Counted from the first letter of the stretch, positions 1 to 5,926 are shown. The stretch: 6,374 nucleotides of DNA from an uncultured Pseudomonas sp. (GCF_946885885.1 NZ_CAMPHN010000226.1:1-6374), one strand, 5' to 3'. Notes: generated from the sequence alone by a model not told the origin. Numbers and translations: made by a program.

Positions 1-23
1 ATAAAGGCTCCGGGAGTGATTGT

Positions 24-2081
24 TTAAAGGTCGAGCACCAGCGGCTGTTGGCCGGCGCTGCTGGTGGCCGGCACCGCGCAGCAGATCAGCACGGTACCGG
101 CGGCGGGTGATTCGGCGGGTGGTGTGGGGTAATGCACCTGGCCGCTGAGCAGACGTGTCGCACAGGTGCCGCAAGAACCGCCGCGGCAGCTGAACTCCGG
201 CGTCAGGCCACGGCTTTCGGCCAATTGCAGCAGGCTGCCGCTGTCCGGTGTCCAGCGTGCCTCCTTGGCCGAGCGCTGGAACAGCACCGGTACCGGGCCG
301 GTCGCCGCGGGTGCTTGCTCTAGCGCGCGGCTACCCTGGTCAGGCTGGCGACGCAGGCTGGAAGGGCCGAACGTCTCGGCATGGATGCGTGCGTCGCCGA
401 TATTCAGCCCGCGCAGGTCCTCGTAGAGCGCCTGGGTGAAACCGCTCGGCCCGCACAGGTAGAAGTCGAAATCGTCGAACGGCAACAGGGCCTTGAGCAG
501 CGCGATATCGATGCGCCCGCTCAGTTCGAAGTCTTCGCCCTCCCGCGCATCGGCTTCGGGTTGGCTGAGCAGGCGCAGCGCGTGGAACGGCTCGCCGCCA
601 CGTTGCAGCAGCTCGACCAGCTCCTTGCTGAACGCCAGCTCGGCCAGGGTCCGTGCACTCTGAATAAACCAGACGCGGCGTGCCCGGCGCAGGCGTTGGT
701 TCTGATAAAGAGTCTCGCGCAGCATCGCCAGCAAAGGGGTCACGCCGACCCCGGCGGCCAGCAGCACCAGCGGTCGGCGCTGCTCGGTATCCAGGGTGAA
801 ACGGCCCTGGGGCGCCCGCGCTTCGAGCAGGCTGCCGACGCCGATTTGTTCATGCAGATAGGTCGAGGCCAGCCCCTCGCGCTTGACGCTGATGCGCAGA
901 AAATTGTCTGACGGCGCGCTGGACAGGCTGTAGGTGCGAATCAGCGTTTGTCCGTCGATGCGCAGGCGTAGCGGCAGATGCTGACCGGCCTGGAACAGCG
1001 GCAGGCCGGCGCCATCGGCCGGCTGCAGATACAACGAGCGGATGCTGGCGCTTTCCTCGACCAGACGCGTTACCCGTAGCGGTCGCCATTGTTCGCGCAG
1101 CGCTTCGGCGGCCTGACGCGCCGCGGCCTCGGCCCAGGTGCCGGTAAGCAGGCTGTTCGGCGAGTAACCCTCGAACCGCCAGCGCAGGGCCAGGGCCGCC
1201 GGACGCCGTACCAGGCGCTCGACTTGCAATTGCCAGAGCCGTTCGGCGCCCTGGAAGGTGGCGATCTCGGGGCCATCGAGAATCAGTTCGGTGCGGCCGG
1301 ACAGTTGCAGCAGCTCGCCGCTGGCGAAGTCGATGAACAGCAGACCGGCGCGCGGGTTGAGCAGCAGGTTGCCGAGGGTGTTGAAGTGCAGATTGCCGGC
1401 GAAATCCGGCAGGGTCAGGCAGTCGCCCTCGACCCTTACGAAACCGGCCTGGCCGCCGCGATGGGAAACATCCACCGAGCGGCTGCCGTCCGGGTGTTCG
1501 ACGTAGCTGGCGACGAAGCAGGTATCGGCGCCGGCGATCAGCGCTCGCGCGGCGTCGTCCAGGCCGTTCAGCTGCTCGGCCGGGGGCGGCGGTGTCGATG
1601 CTGGGTTGTGGCTGAATTCGAACTGGCGCAGCTGGATATATTGCGGGCAGTTGCCGAAGGCCTGTTCGACGGCGACGCTCAGCCCGCATTCATCGATCTG
1701 GCGGATATGGCCATTCAAACGGTTGCGTCGGCGCGTGTGCAGTTCGATGCCGAGCAGGCCGATCGCCGCGCCCGCAGACAACCCCGCAGCGGCTGGATCG
1801 CCGGCCTGGCGTCGGCTATCCAGCTGCAACAGACGGGGTTCGGGCGAATGGGCAAAGCCCGGCGCGCCTTCGAAAAGGCTGGCCCAGGGGCGCCCCTCGG
1901 CATCCACCGTGGCGAACAACATGAAGGGCAACTGGCGATAGAAGTCGCGGTGCTGCTCGGGCATATGATCGCGGATCACCTTGCGGCCGAACGCCTCCAT
2001 CCGTTCGGCCACGCCGACGCGTTCCTGCAACTGCTTCTCGCCGGCATGCCAGGGCGACGCGAGGGGATCGATAGGGTGCAT
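24..2081 (-). CDS. PNPOx-like / FAD-NAD reductase / [2Fe-2S] ferredoxin fusion oxidoreductase
   Basis: Predicted 685-residue soluble, multi-cofactor electron-transfer protein. Residues ~45-330 resemble the pyridoxamine 5'-phosphate oxidase-like (FMN-binding split barrel) family, with two stretches of that character: ~50-130 (PFMLFATVDAEGRPWAS) and ~180-265 (DTCFVASY, VDVSHRGG, FAGNLHFNTLGNLLLNPRAG). Residues ~333-570 are a ferredoxin-NADP reductase-type module with the FAD motif RTYS (382-385), nucleotide-binding GVGVTPL (444-450) and CGPSGF (543-548). Residues ~598-685 are a plant-type ferredoxin with C632, C637 and C640 (C-x4-C-x2-C) and C667, by alignment with VLTC in ferredoxins, or the adjacent C668. 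Family knowledge suggests electrons pass from NAD(P)H via FAD to the cluster; what the N-terminal domain reduces or binds is unknown. The frame is open upstream to an ATG at 2127-2129, but the ATG at 2079-2081 has the better ribosome site and matches the start of family homology. It lies 68 bp after the GST gene, probably in the same transcript. Substrate unknown. Confidence 0.9.
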   Translation of the reverse strand: MHPIDPLASPWHAGEKQLQERVGVAERMEAFGRKVIRDHMPEQHRDFYRQLPFMLFATVDAEGRPWASLFEGAPGFAHSPEPRLLQLDSRRQAGDPAAAGLSAGAAIGLLGIELHTRRRNRLNGHIRQIDECGLSVAVEQAFGNCPQYIQLRQFEFSHNPASTPPPPAEQLNGLDDAARALIAGADTCFVASYVEHPDGSRSVDVSHRGGQAGFVRVEGDCLTLPDFAGNLHFNTLGNLLLNPRAGLLFIDFASGELLQLSGRTELILDGPEIATFQGAERLWQLQVERLVRRPAALALRWRFEGYSPNSLLTGTWAEAAARQAAEALREQWRPLRVTRLVEESASIRSLYLQPADGAGLPLFQAGQHLPLRLRIDGQTLIRTYSLSSAPSDNFLRISVKREGLASTYLHEQIGVGSLLEARAPQGRFTLDTEQRRPLVLLAAGVGVTPLLAMLRETLYQNQRLRRARRVWFIQSARTLAELAFSKELVELLQRGGEPFHALRLLSQPEADAREGEDFELSGRIDIALLKALLPFDDFDFYLCGPSGFTQALYEDLRGLNIGDARIHAETFGPSSLRRQPDQGSRALEQAPAATGPVPVLFQRSAKEARWTPDSGSLLQLAESRGLTPEFSCRGGSCGTCATRLLSGQVHYPTPPAESPAAGTVLICCAVPATSSAGQQPLVLDL

Positions 2082-2089
2082 GGCGAGGG

Positions 2090-2096
2090 CTCCACC
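2090..2096 (-). promoter_or_regulatory. Ribosome binding site deciding the start of the redox fusion
   Basis: On the minus strand GGTGGAG lies 8 nt before the ATG at 2081. The in-frame ATG 16 codons upstream (2129) is preceded by GATTAATTCCGG, with no purine-rich Shine-Dalgarno stretch. This supports the shorter 685-residue product; the extra residues (MARWSSGFPAPGGALA) look like translated untranslated leader. Confidence 0.6.
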
Positions 2097-2149
2097 CGGT
2101 GCTGGAAAGCCGGATGACCATCGGGCCATCCGGAATTAATCGCCTGGGC

Positions 2150-2779
2150 TCAGGCGCTTTGCAGGCCGATGGCGGTGCGGCGCATCGGCACGAAGCTGGG
2201 CAGGGCCTCGATACGGGCCAGCCAGGCGCGCACATTCGGGTAGTCGGCCAGGGACACATTGCCTTCCGGCGCGTGGGCGATATAGGTATAGCCGGCCACA
2301 TCCGCCAGTGTCGGCTGATTGCCGGCGAGGAAAGCACTGTTGGCCAGCTCCTGCTCGATCACCCGCAGCAGCGCGTGGGAATTGGCGATGGTTTCCGCGG
2401 CGTCGTAAGGCGCGCCGAATACCGTGATCAGCCGTGCCCTGGCCGGCCCTGAGGCGATCTGCCCGGCGGCGACCGATAACCAGCGCTGCACCTTGGCGGC
2501 GCCAAGCGGGTCGCTCGGCAGCCATTTGCCGTTGCCGTACTTCTGCGCCAGGTACACCAGAATGGCGTTGGAGTCGCTGAGTACGCTGCCGTTGTCGTCG
2601 ATCACCGGCACCTGGCCGAAAGGGTTGATGGCGAGAAATTCAGGCTGCTTGTGCGCGCCGCTGGCCAGGTCGACGAATACCAGTTCGGTCGGCAAGTCCA
2701 GCAGCGAGAGCAGCAGCTCGACGCGATGAGCGTGGCCGGACAGCGGGTGGCGGAACAGTTTGATGGGGTTCTGCGACAT
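2150..2779 (-). CDS. Glutathione S-transferase family protein
   Basis: A 209-residue cytosolic GST of typical length. The N-terminal thioredoxin-fold domain (~5-83) begins [21 protein letters not shown]14, in the loop after strand 1, is the likely glutathione-activating or stabilising residue. NPFGQVPVI (52-60) carries the invariant cis-proline P58, and SDSNAI (68-73) supplies the usual acidic/Ser pair that grips the gamma-glutamyl group. The all-helical C-terminal domain (~92-205) contains the folding N-cap motif PTLADVAGY (156-164; T157 and D160). Expected activity is conjugation of glutathione to electrophiles or glutathione-dependent reduction; the substrate cannot be read from sequence. 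The start at 2779 is supported by GGAG 6 nt upstream. It is the first gene of a probable two-gene unit with the downstream redox fusion, hinting that the pair acts on related compounds. Family assignment is firm, class and substrate are not. Confidence 0.93.
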   Translation of the reverse strand: MSQNPIKLFRHPLSGHAHRVELLLSLLDLPTELVFVDLASGAHKQPEFLAINPFGQVPVIDDNGSVLSDSNAILVYLAQKYGNGKWLPSDPLGAAKVQRWLSVAAGQIASGPARARLITVFGAPYDAAETIANSHALLRVIEQELANSAFLAGNQPTLADVAGYTYIAHAPEGNVSLADYPNVRAWLARIEALPSFVPMRRTAIGLQSA

Positions 2780-2890
2780 GGTGAGGCTCCAGATCGGATG
2801 GAAGGGGTCAGCAGCGGGTTTGGTGGGATGCCGGGTGAGACGCGCTGATGAGAGTCATAGTCTTCCTAAGCGGGAATCTACAGAATCACC

Positions 2891-2929
2891 ATAAAGGGCA
2901 ATCCTTTGTTTCATCCGCTGCAATAAAGG
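2891..2929. promoter_or_regulatory. Possible operator/promoter region of the GST gene
   Basis: The 209 bp between GST and the YHS gene contain two direct copies of ATAAAGG, at 2891-2897 and 2923-2929, 32 bp (about three helical turns) apart. A CCTTT at 2903-2907 makes AAAGG-N5-CCTTT (2893-2907). This lies 112-150 bp upstream of the GST start, a reasonable distance for activator binding. I could not find a convincing -35/-10 pair; TTGCCC with TAGATT on the minus strand is spaced only 15 bp. Recognition by a LysR-type regulator is speculation. Confidence 0.25.
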
Positions 2930-2951
2930 AACGGCGCTTACCTTGGCGAAC

Positions 2952-2980
2952 GGCTCGACACCCGTGACGGGTGCCGAGCC
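2952..2980 (-). terminator. Long hairpin after the YHS gene, terminator-like but without a U-tract
   Basis: Arms of 13 nt (2952-2964 and 2968-2980) surround a 3-nt loop. The single mismatch in the DNA (A2958 versus C2974) becomes a G-U pair in RNA made from the minus strand, so that RNA forms an uninterrupted 13-bp GC-rich stem, while plus-strand RNA would not. It starts 8 nt after the YHS stop codon. No U-run follows (GTTCGCCAAGG), so it may be a Rho-assisted terminator or a 3'-end stabilising stem rather than a classical intrinsic terminator. Confidence 0.5.
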
Positions 2981-2988
2981 CATGCGGC

Positions 2989-3492
2989 TTACAGGGTGTT
3001 GGCGGCCTTATCCTTGATCGTCGGCCAGTTGGCTTCGGCTTTCAGCAGGTTGCCCGGCACATCTTCGCTCCACATTTTGAACACCTCGGCGTTGAGGTTG
3101 AGGTACAGCTTGCCGTCGACCACCTTGAATTGGGTCGGATCGACATCGAGCTTCTTGCCCAGGGCCGCGCCCATGGCGCAGTAACCGCCGTATTGCGGCG
3201 CGTACATGGCCGGGTTGGCTTGAAACAGCCGCATGTTCTCTGCGGAGGCGAAATAGTAGGTCGCGCCCTCGTGTTTGACGGCGAAACGCTTATCGCCCTG
3301 GGTCGGCATGCCCTTGGTGAAATAGGCCACGCTGTCGTAGCCATTGAGGATCACCGCTTCGGCATTGAGGTTGACCGCGGCGGTGGAGCTTTCGTCGAAG
3401 GCATAGCTGCTGGTTGCGCTGAGCAACGCACCGGCACCGAAAGCCAGGGCGACGGCGAGGGTGCTGGCGGTGAAGGTTTTTTTCAGATTCAT
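2989..3492 (-). CDS. Exported YHS domain-containing protein
   Basis: A 167-residue protein with a clear Sec signal peptide: MNLKK positive start, hydrophobic core ~8-25, and probable cleavage after SSYA (residue 31, before FDE). It is therefore probably periplasmic. The mature part contains a YHS-type domain at ~50-135: GYDSVAYF (51-58), ATYYFASAENMRLFQANPAMYAPQYGGYCAMG (77-108) and VVDGKLYLNLN (124-134). This layout matches the YHS (seleno)protein family, in which the domain is suspected to bind metal but has no settled biochemical role. C105, the only cysteine, sits in YGGYCAMG and is the obvious candidate ligand or redox residue. The start is supported by AAGGA 9-10 nt upstream of ATG 3490-3492. 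It is transcribed divergently from two LysR regulators, an arrangement that usually means regulation by the neighbour. It is separated from GST by a hairpin, so probably monocistronic. Domain call firm, function unknown. Confidence 0.9.
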   Translation of the reverse strand: MNLKKTFTASTLAVALAFGAGALLSATSSYAFDESSTAAVNLNAEAVILNGYDSVAYFTKGMPTQGDKRFAVKHEGATYYFASAENMRLFQANPAMYAPQYGGYCAMGAALGKKLDVDPTQFKVVDGKLYLNLNAEVFKMWSEDVPGNLLKAEANWPTIKDKAANTL

Positions 3493-3527
3493 GCTGGGAT
3501 TTCCTTGGGAACGCTAATCGGGGCTGT

Positions 3528-3560
3528 CGTCGAAACCGAATACGTTCGACGTGATGTCAC
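3528..3560. promoter_or_regulatory. Dyad in the divergent YHS/LysR region, candidate LysR operator
   Basis: CGTCGAA (3528-3534) and TTCGACG (3545-3551) form a perfect 7-bp inverted repeat with a 10-bp spacer. It is immediately followed by a second small dyad, GTGA-TG-TCAC (3551-3560). The perfect palindrome TGTCGACA lies nearby at 3595-3602. LysR-type regulators typically bind interrupted dyads of about this size between themselves and a divergent target. The dyad lies 36-59 bp upstream of the YHS start codon and 116-139 bp upstream of the first regulator. No strong -35/-10 pair was recognised for either direction. Confidence 0.4.
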
Positions 3561-3654
3561 TCTAGGTCTGCACGAATCGAAGAAGAACGGCCGCTGTCGA
3601 CAAGGATCTATTGCTGAAAATGGAATGACGCGCGCACACTCGCACTACGCGCAC

Positions 3655-3659
3655 AGGAG
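3655..3659 (+). promoter_or_regulatory. Ribosome binding site deciding the start of the first LysR gene
   Basis: AGGAG lies 7 nt before ATG 3667. The reading frame is open far upstream (to 2971), antisense through the YHS gene, but this site together with the family-typical N-terminus MDRFQEMQVF fixes the start at 3667. Confidence 0.75.
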
Positions 3660-3666
3660 CCGCTCG

Positions 3667-4581
3667 ATGGACAGATTTCAGGAAATGCAGGTGTTTCTCG
3701 CCGTCGCCGAGGAGCAGGGTTTCGCCGCCGCCGCGCGCCGCCTGAATATGTCGCCGCCCAGCGTGACCCGCGCCGTCGCCGCCCTGGAAGAGCGCATCGG
3801 CACCCTGCTGCTGGCGCGCACCACGCGCAGTCTGCACATCACCGAAGCGGGCCAGCGCTACCTGGAAGACTGCCGACGTATTCTCGCCGAATTGGAAGAG
3901 GCCGAAGAGTCCGCGGCAGGCAGCCATGCCATCGCCCGCGGCCAACTGACCCTGACCGCGCCTGTGCTGTTCGGCGAACTCTTTGTCACTCCGGTAGTGG
4001 TCGATTACCTCGACCAGCACCCGGCGGTGAGCATCAAGGCGTTGCTGGTGGATCGGGTGGTGAGCATGGTCGACGAAGGCATCGACGTCGCGGTGCGCAT
4101 CGGCAATCTGCCCGACAGTGGTCTGCACAGCGTCACGGTGGGAGAGGTGCGCCGAGTGGTCTGTGCCTCGCCGGCCTACCTGAGCCAGCACGGCCGGCCG
4201 CAACACCCGGATCAGTTGCGCCAGGCCCGCGTCGTGGTGGCGGCCAGCAGCAGTCTGGTCAGCGACTGGCAGTTCGCTGGCCCCGACGGGCAGTTGAGTG
4301 TGCGTCCCGAGCCGCGCTTGGTGGTCACCGCCAACCAGGCGGCAATCAATGCCGCTTGCCTCGGTTGGGGGCTGACCCGGGTGCTGTCCTATCAGGTGGC
4401 GGGCAAGGTGGCGTCCGGCGAGTTGGAGATAGTGCTGGAACACTTCGAGCTGCCGCCGCTGCCGATCCATGTGGTCTACCAGGGCGGGCGCAAGGTGCCG
4501 GCCAAGGTGCGCACCTTCGTCGATTTCTGTGCCCAGCGGCTGGGCCAGGACCTGGCGCTCAACCCCTCACGCCAGGCCTGA
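3667..4581 (+). CDS. LysR-type transcriptional regulator 1 (CrgA-like group)
   Basis: A 304-residue DNA-binding regulator of normal LysR length. The N-terminal winged helix-turn-helix occupies ~1-60: MQVFLAVAEEQGFAAAARRL, then SPPSVTRAVAALEERIGTLLLART, with the helix-turn-helix at ~18-37. A linker helix follows (~62-88, DCRRILAELEEAEESA). The effector-binding domain is ~91-292, starting RGQLTLTAPVLFGE and including DEGIDVAVRIGNLPDS and VRRVVCASPAYL (C166). These features resemble the CrgA-like LysR group abundant in Pseudomonas; the effector is unknown. It is divergent from the YHS gene, with a dyad between them, so autoregulation and control of that gene are likely by family precedent. It is about 51% identical (150 of 292 aligned positions, no gaps, counted by eye) to the next gene, whose start follows its stop by 4 bp. 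Start chosen by AGGAG at 3655. Confidence 0.94.
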   Translation: MDRFQEMQVFLAVAEEQGFAAAARRLNMSPPSVTRAVAALEERIGTLLLARTTRSLHITEAGQRYLEDCRRILAELEEAEESAAGSHAIARGQLTLTAPVLFGELFVTPVVVDYLDQHPAVSIKALLVDRVVSMVDEGIDVAVRIGNLPDSGLHSVTVGEVRRVVCASPAYLSQHGRPQHPDQLRQARVVVAASSSLVSDWQFAGPDGQLSVRPEPRLVVTANQAAINAACLGWGLTRVLSYQVAGKVASGELEIVLEHFELPPLPIHVVYQGGRKVPAKVRTFVDFCAQRLGQDLALNPSRQA

Positions 4582-4585
4582 GGCG

Positions 4586-5485
4586 ATGAATAGCCACCAC
4601 GAAATGCGTGTGTTTCAGGCGGTGGTCGTCGATCTGAGCCTGGCCGCCGCCGCACGCCGCTTGCAGCTCTCCGCACCTACCGTGACCCGCGCCATCGCGG
4701 CCCTGGAACAGCGCCTGGGCGTGGCCTTGCTCGAACGCAGCACCCGTGGCGTAAACCTGACCGCCGCTGGCGAACGCTTCGCCAGCGATTGCCGGCGCAT
4801 CTTGCGCGAGGTTGAGGAAGCCGAGGCGTCGGCCAGCGGCCTGCATGCCCAGCCGCGCGGCCAGCTCAAGCTGGCCATGCCGCTGCTGTTCGGCCAGCAA
4901 TTGCTGACACCGATTTTGCTCGACTACCTGAACGCCTACCCCGACGTGCAGATATTCGCCGCTTACCTCGATCGTGTGCCCAATCTGCATGAGGAAGGCG
5001 TGGATGTCGCCGTGCAGGTCGGCAACCTGCCCGACTCCTCCTTGTTCGCCCTTAGGGTCGGCAGCATTCGCCGGGTGGTCTGTGCCAGCCCGGCCTACCT
5101 GGCTAAATGTGGGGTTCCCGAGCAGCCGACGGATCTCGCCCACCATCGCCTGGTGCATTGCAGTGCCGACGCGCGCCTGCCGGAGTGGCGCTTCCAGCAA
5201 CAGAATGGCCTGCTTACGCTTGCCTTCCGCCCGCGCCTGAGTTGCGCCACCAACCAGGCGGCGATTGCCGCCGCCTGCCGCGATGCCGGGCTGATTCGCT
5301 GCATGAGTTATCAGGTGCATGAACTATTCGAACAGGGTCGCCTGCGCCGCGTACTGGGCGACTTCGAGCAGCCGGCGCTGCCGGTGCATATCGTCTACCG
5401 CGAAGGCCGCAAAGCCGCCGCCAGAGTGCGCAGCTTCGTCGACTTCGCCGTCGCGCGCCTGCGCGAGCACCCGGCACTGAGTTAA
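4586..5485 (+). CDS. LysR-type transcriptional regulator 2, tandem paralogue
   Basis: A 299-residue LysR regulator, a clear paralogue of the preceding gene. The winged helix-turn-helix is at ~1-60 (MRVFQAVVVDLSLAAAARRL, SAPTVTRAIAALEQRLGVALLERSTRG). The linker helix spans ~62-88 (DCRRILREVEEAEASA). The effector domain is ~91-292, with EEGVDVAVQVGNLPDS, IRRVVCASPAYL (C166) and TNQAAIAAAC. The DNA-contacting region is closely similar to that of regulator 1, whereas effector-domain segments such as ~193-222 diverge, suggesting overlapping operators but possibly different inducers (inference). The frame is open upstream to 4469, but ATG 4586 gives an N-terminus that aligns residue for residue with regulator 1. 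The start lies 4 bp after the TGA of regulator 1, and the only purine-rich signal, GAGG, sits too close (2 nt), so translation probably depends on coupling to the upstream gene. Effector and targets unknown. Confidence 0.93.
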   Translation: MNSHHEMRVFQAVVVDLSLAAAARRLQLSAPTVTRAIAALEQRLGVALLERSTRGVNLTAAGERFASDCRRILREVEEAEASASGLHAQPRGQLKLAMPLLFGQQLLTPILLDYLNAYPDVQIFAAYLDRVPNLHEEGVDVAVQVGNLPDSSLFALRVGSIRRVVCASPAYLAKCGVPEQPTDLAHHRLVHCSADARLPEWRFQQQNGLLTLAFRPRLSCATNQAAIAAACRDAGLIRCMSYQVHELFEQGRLRRVLGDFEQPALPVHIVYREGRKAAARVRSFVDFAVARLREHPALS

Positions 5486-5496
5486 CCCTGGCGTAC

Positions 5497-5531
5497 GCGG
5501 TTCTAGGCGCAAAACCGCAGCGCAACTGCGG
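5497..5531 (+). terminator. Overlapping hairpins after LysR regulator 2, possible weak terminator
   Basis: GCGGTT (5497-5502) can pair with AACCGC (5513-5518) across a 10-nt loop. Alternatively CCGCAG (5515-5520) pairs with CTGCGG (5526-5531) across CGCAA. The two stems share CCGC and so exclude each other. They start 11 nt after the stop of regulator 2, where a terminator is expected, but no U-tract follows either stem. Low confidence in termination; the base pairing itself is plain. Confidence 0.3.
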
Positions 5532-5577
5532 CTGCACGGATGCAATCCATGGAGCGATGTCAGCCGCGCATTCTTCC

Positions 5578-5594
5578 CCCGGATTTCATCCGGG
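5578..5594. repeat. Solitary REP palindrome
   Basis: CCCGGAT (5578-5584) and ATCCGGG (5588-5594) form a perfect 7-bp stem with loop TTC, followed by CTACC (5595-5599). The palindrome plus conserved flanking CTAC matches the general form of Pseudomonas REP elements, and I recall closely similar CCGGAT...ATCCGGGCTAC sequences between genes of that genus. Such elements are thought to be moved by REP-associated tyrosine transposases (RAYTs); none is encoded here. Confidence 0.6.
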
Positions 5595-5617
5595 CTACCA
5601 GAGCGGTGCTAGTCGAC

Positions 5618-5677
5618 GTAGGGCGGGTGCAACCCGCCATGCCTTGCATATGCCCTGGCGGGTTTCACCCGCCCTAC
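5618..5677. repeat. REPIN-like inverted pair of REP elements
   Basis: The left REP (5618-5638) reads GTAG followed by GGCGGGT-GCA-ACCCGCC. The right REP (5657-5677) is its inverse complement with one difference (20 of 21 match; loop TTC), ending CTAC. The 18-bp spacer (5639-5656) is centred on the palindrome GCATATGC (5648-5655). Each arm folds alone, and the whole 60-bp unit can fold as one long hairpin. Two head-to-head REPs of this size are the classic mobile form (REPIN/BIME) dispersed in trans by RAYT transposases. Confidence 0.75.
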
Positions 5678-5765
5678 GAATTCGCAGGCATTGCACATAA
5701 ACATAGGTTCTACGATGCCGTGTTGCGTCGCGCATCGGCGCTTATACGGTAGGGAGCTGACTCCC

Positions 5766-5824
5766 TAGGGTGCGCCATGCGCACCAGGAATCTGCGCCAG
5801 CGCTGATGCGCACAGCGCACGCCA
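5766..5824. repeat. Second, degenerate REP pair of a different sequence type, with an abutting hairpin
   Basis: The left element TAG followed by GGTGCGC-CAT-GCGCACC (5766-5785) has a perfect 7-bp stem. The segment 5805-5824 matches its inverse complement at 15 of 20 positions, giving a 59-bp inverted pair, nearly the same length as the intact pair at 5618-5677. The left element keeps the TAG-plus-palindrome layout but has different stem bases, and the right one is decayed. A separate perfect hairpin, TAGGGAG-CTGA-CTCCCTA (5750-5767), abuts the left element and shares its first two bases. Confidence 0.5.
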
Positions 5825-5890
5825 GCCATCGCGGCCTCTGCCAGCAGAGCTTCCCTAGGCGACCCATGCAATAAGCAATCAGGACACAGC

Positions 5891-5926
5891 AAAAAAATGC
5901 CGCTCACTTATATCAAGTGGCGGCAT
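5891..5926 (-). terminator. Rho-independent terminator of the repeat-protein gene
   Basis: Read leftward, the stem is ATGCCGCCACTT (5926-5915) pairing with 5909-5897 through one bulged base (5904), with a 5-nt loop. The transcript then enters a run of seven U (5897-5891). It lies 38 nt past the stop codon of the minus-strand repeat protein. No T-run follows on the plus strand, so it is directional, and it shows that the gene to its right is really transcribed leftward. Confidence 0.85.

Noticed and set aside
1..7. Third ATAAAGG copy at the left edge, like those upstream of GST
   Set aside because: A lone 7-mer downstream of a gene, with no CCTTT partner or phasing; most likely chance.
1089..2117. 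342-codon plus-strand open frame antisense to the redox fusion
   Set aside because: It mirrors the GC-rich codon structure of the minus-strand gene; the product resembles no family, while the opposite strand has clear domain motifs. The same holds for 381-911 plus and 850-1689 minus.
2082..2129. Longer start for the redox fusion at 2129
   Set aside because: No ribosome binding site precedes it; the ATG at 2081 has GGTGGAG 8 nt upstream.
2971..3666. Upstream extension of the first LysR frame, antisense across the YHS gene
   Set aside because: The extension has no family similarity, covers a well-supported opposite gene, and the ATG at 3667 has AGGAG at proper spacing plus the standard LysR N-terminus.
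3562..5320. Long minus-strand frames (3562-4470 and 4559-5320) opposite the two LysR genes
   Set aside because: They occur in the same relative register under both paralogues, as expected for shadows of related sequences, and encode low-complexity Gln/His/Gly-rich text without domains.
5540..5907. Small ORFs 5540-5752 (plus) and 5710-5907 (minus)
   Set aside because: Both run through REP palindromes and lack good ribosome sites or recognisable similarity; open frames across REPs are common artefacts.
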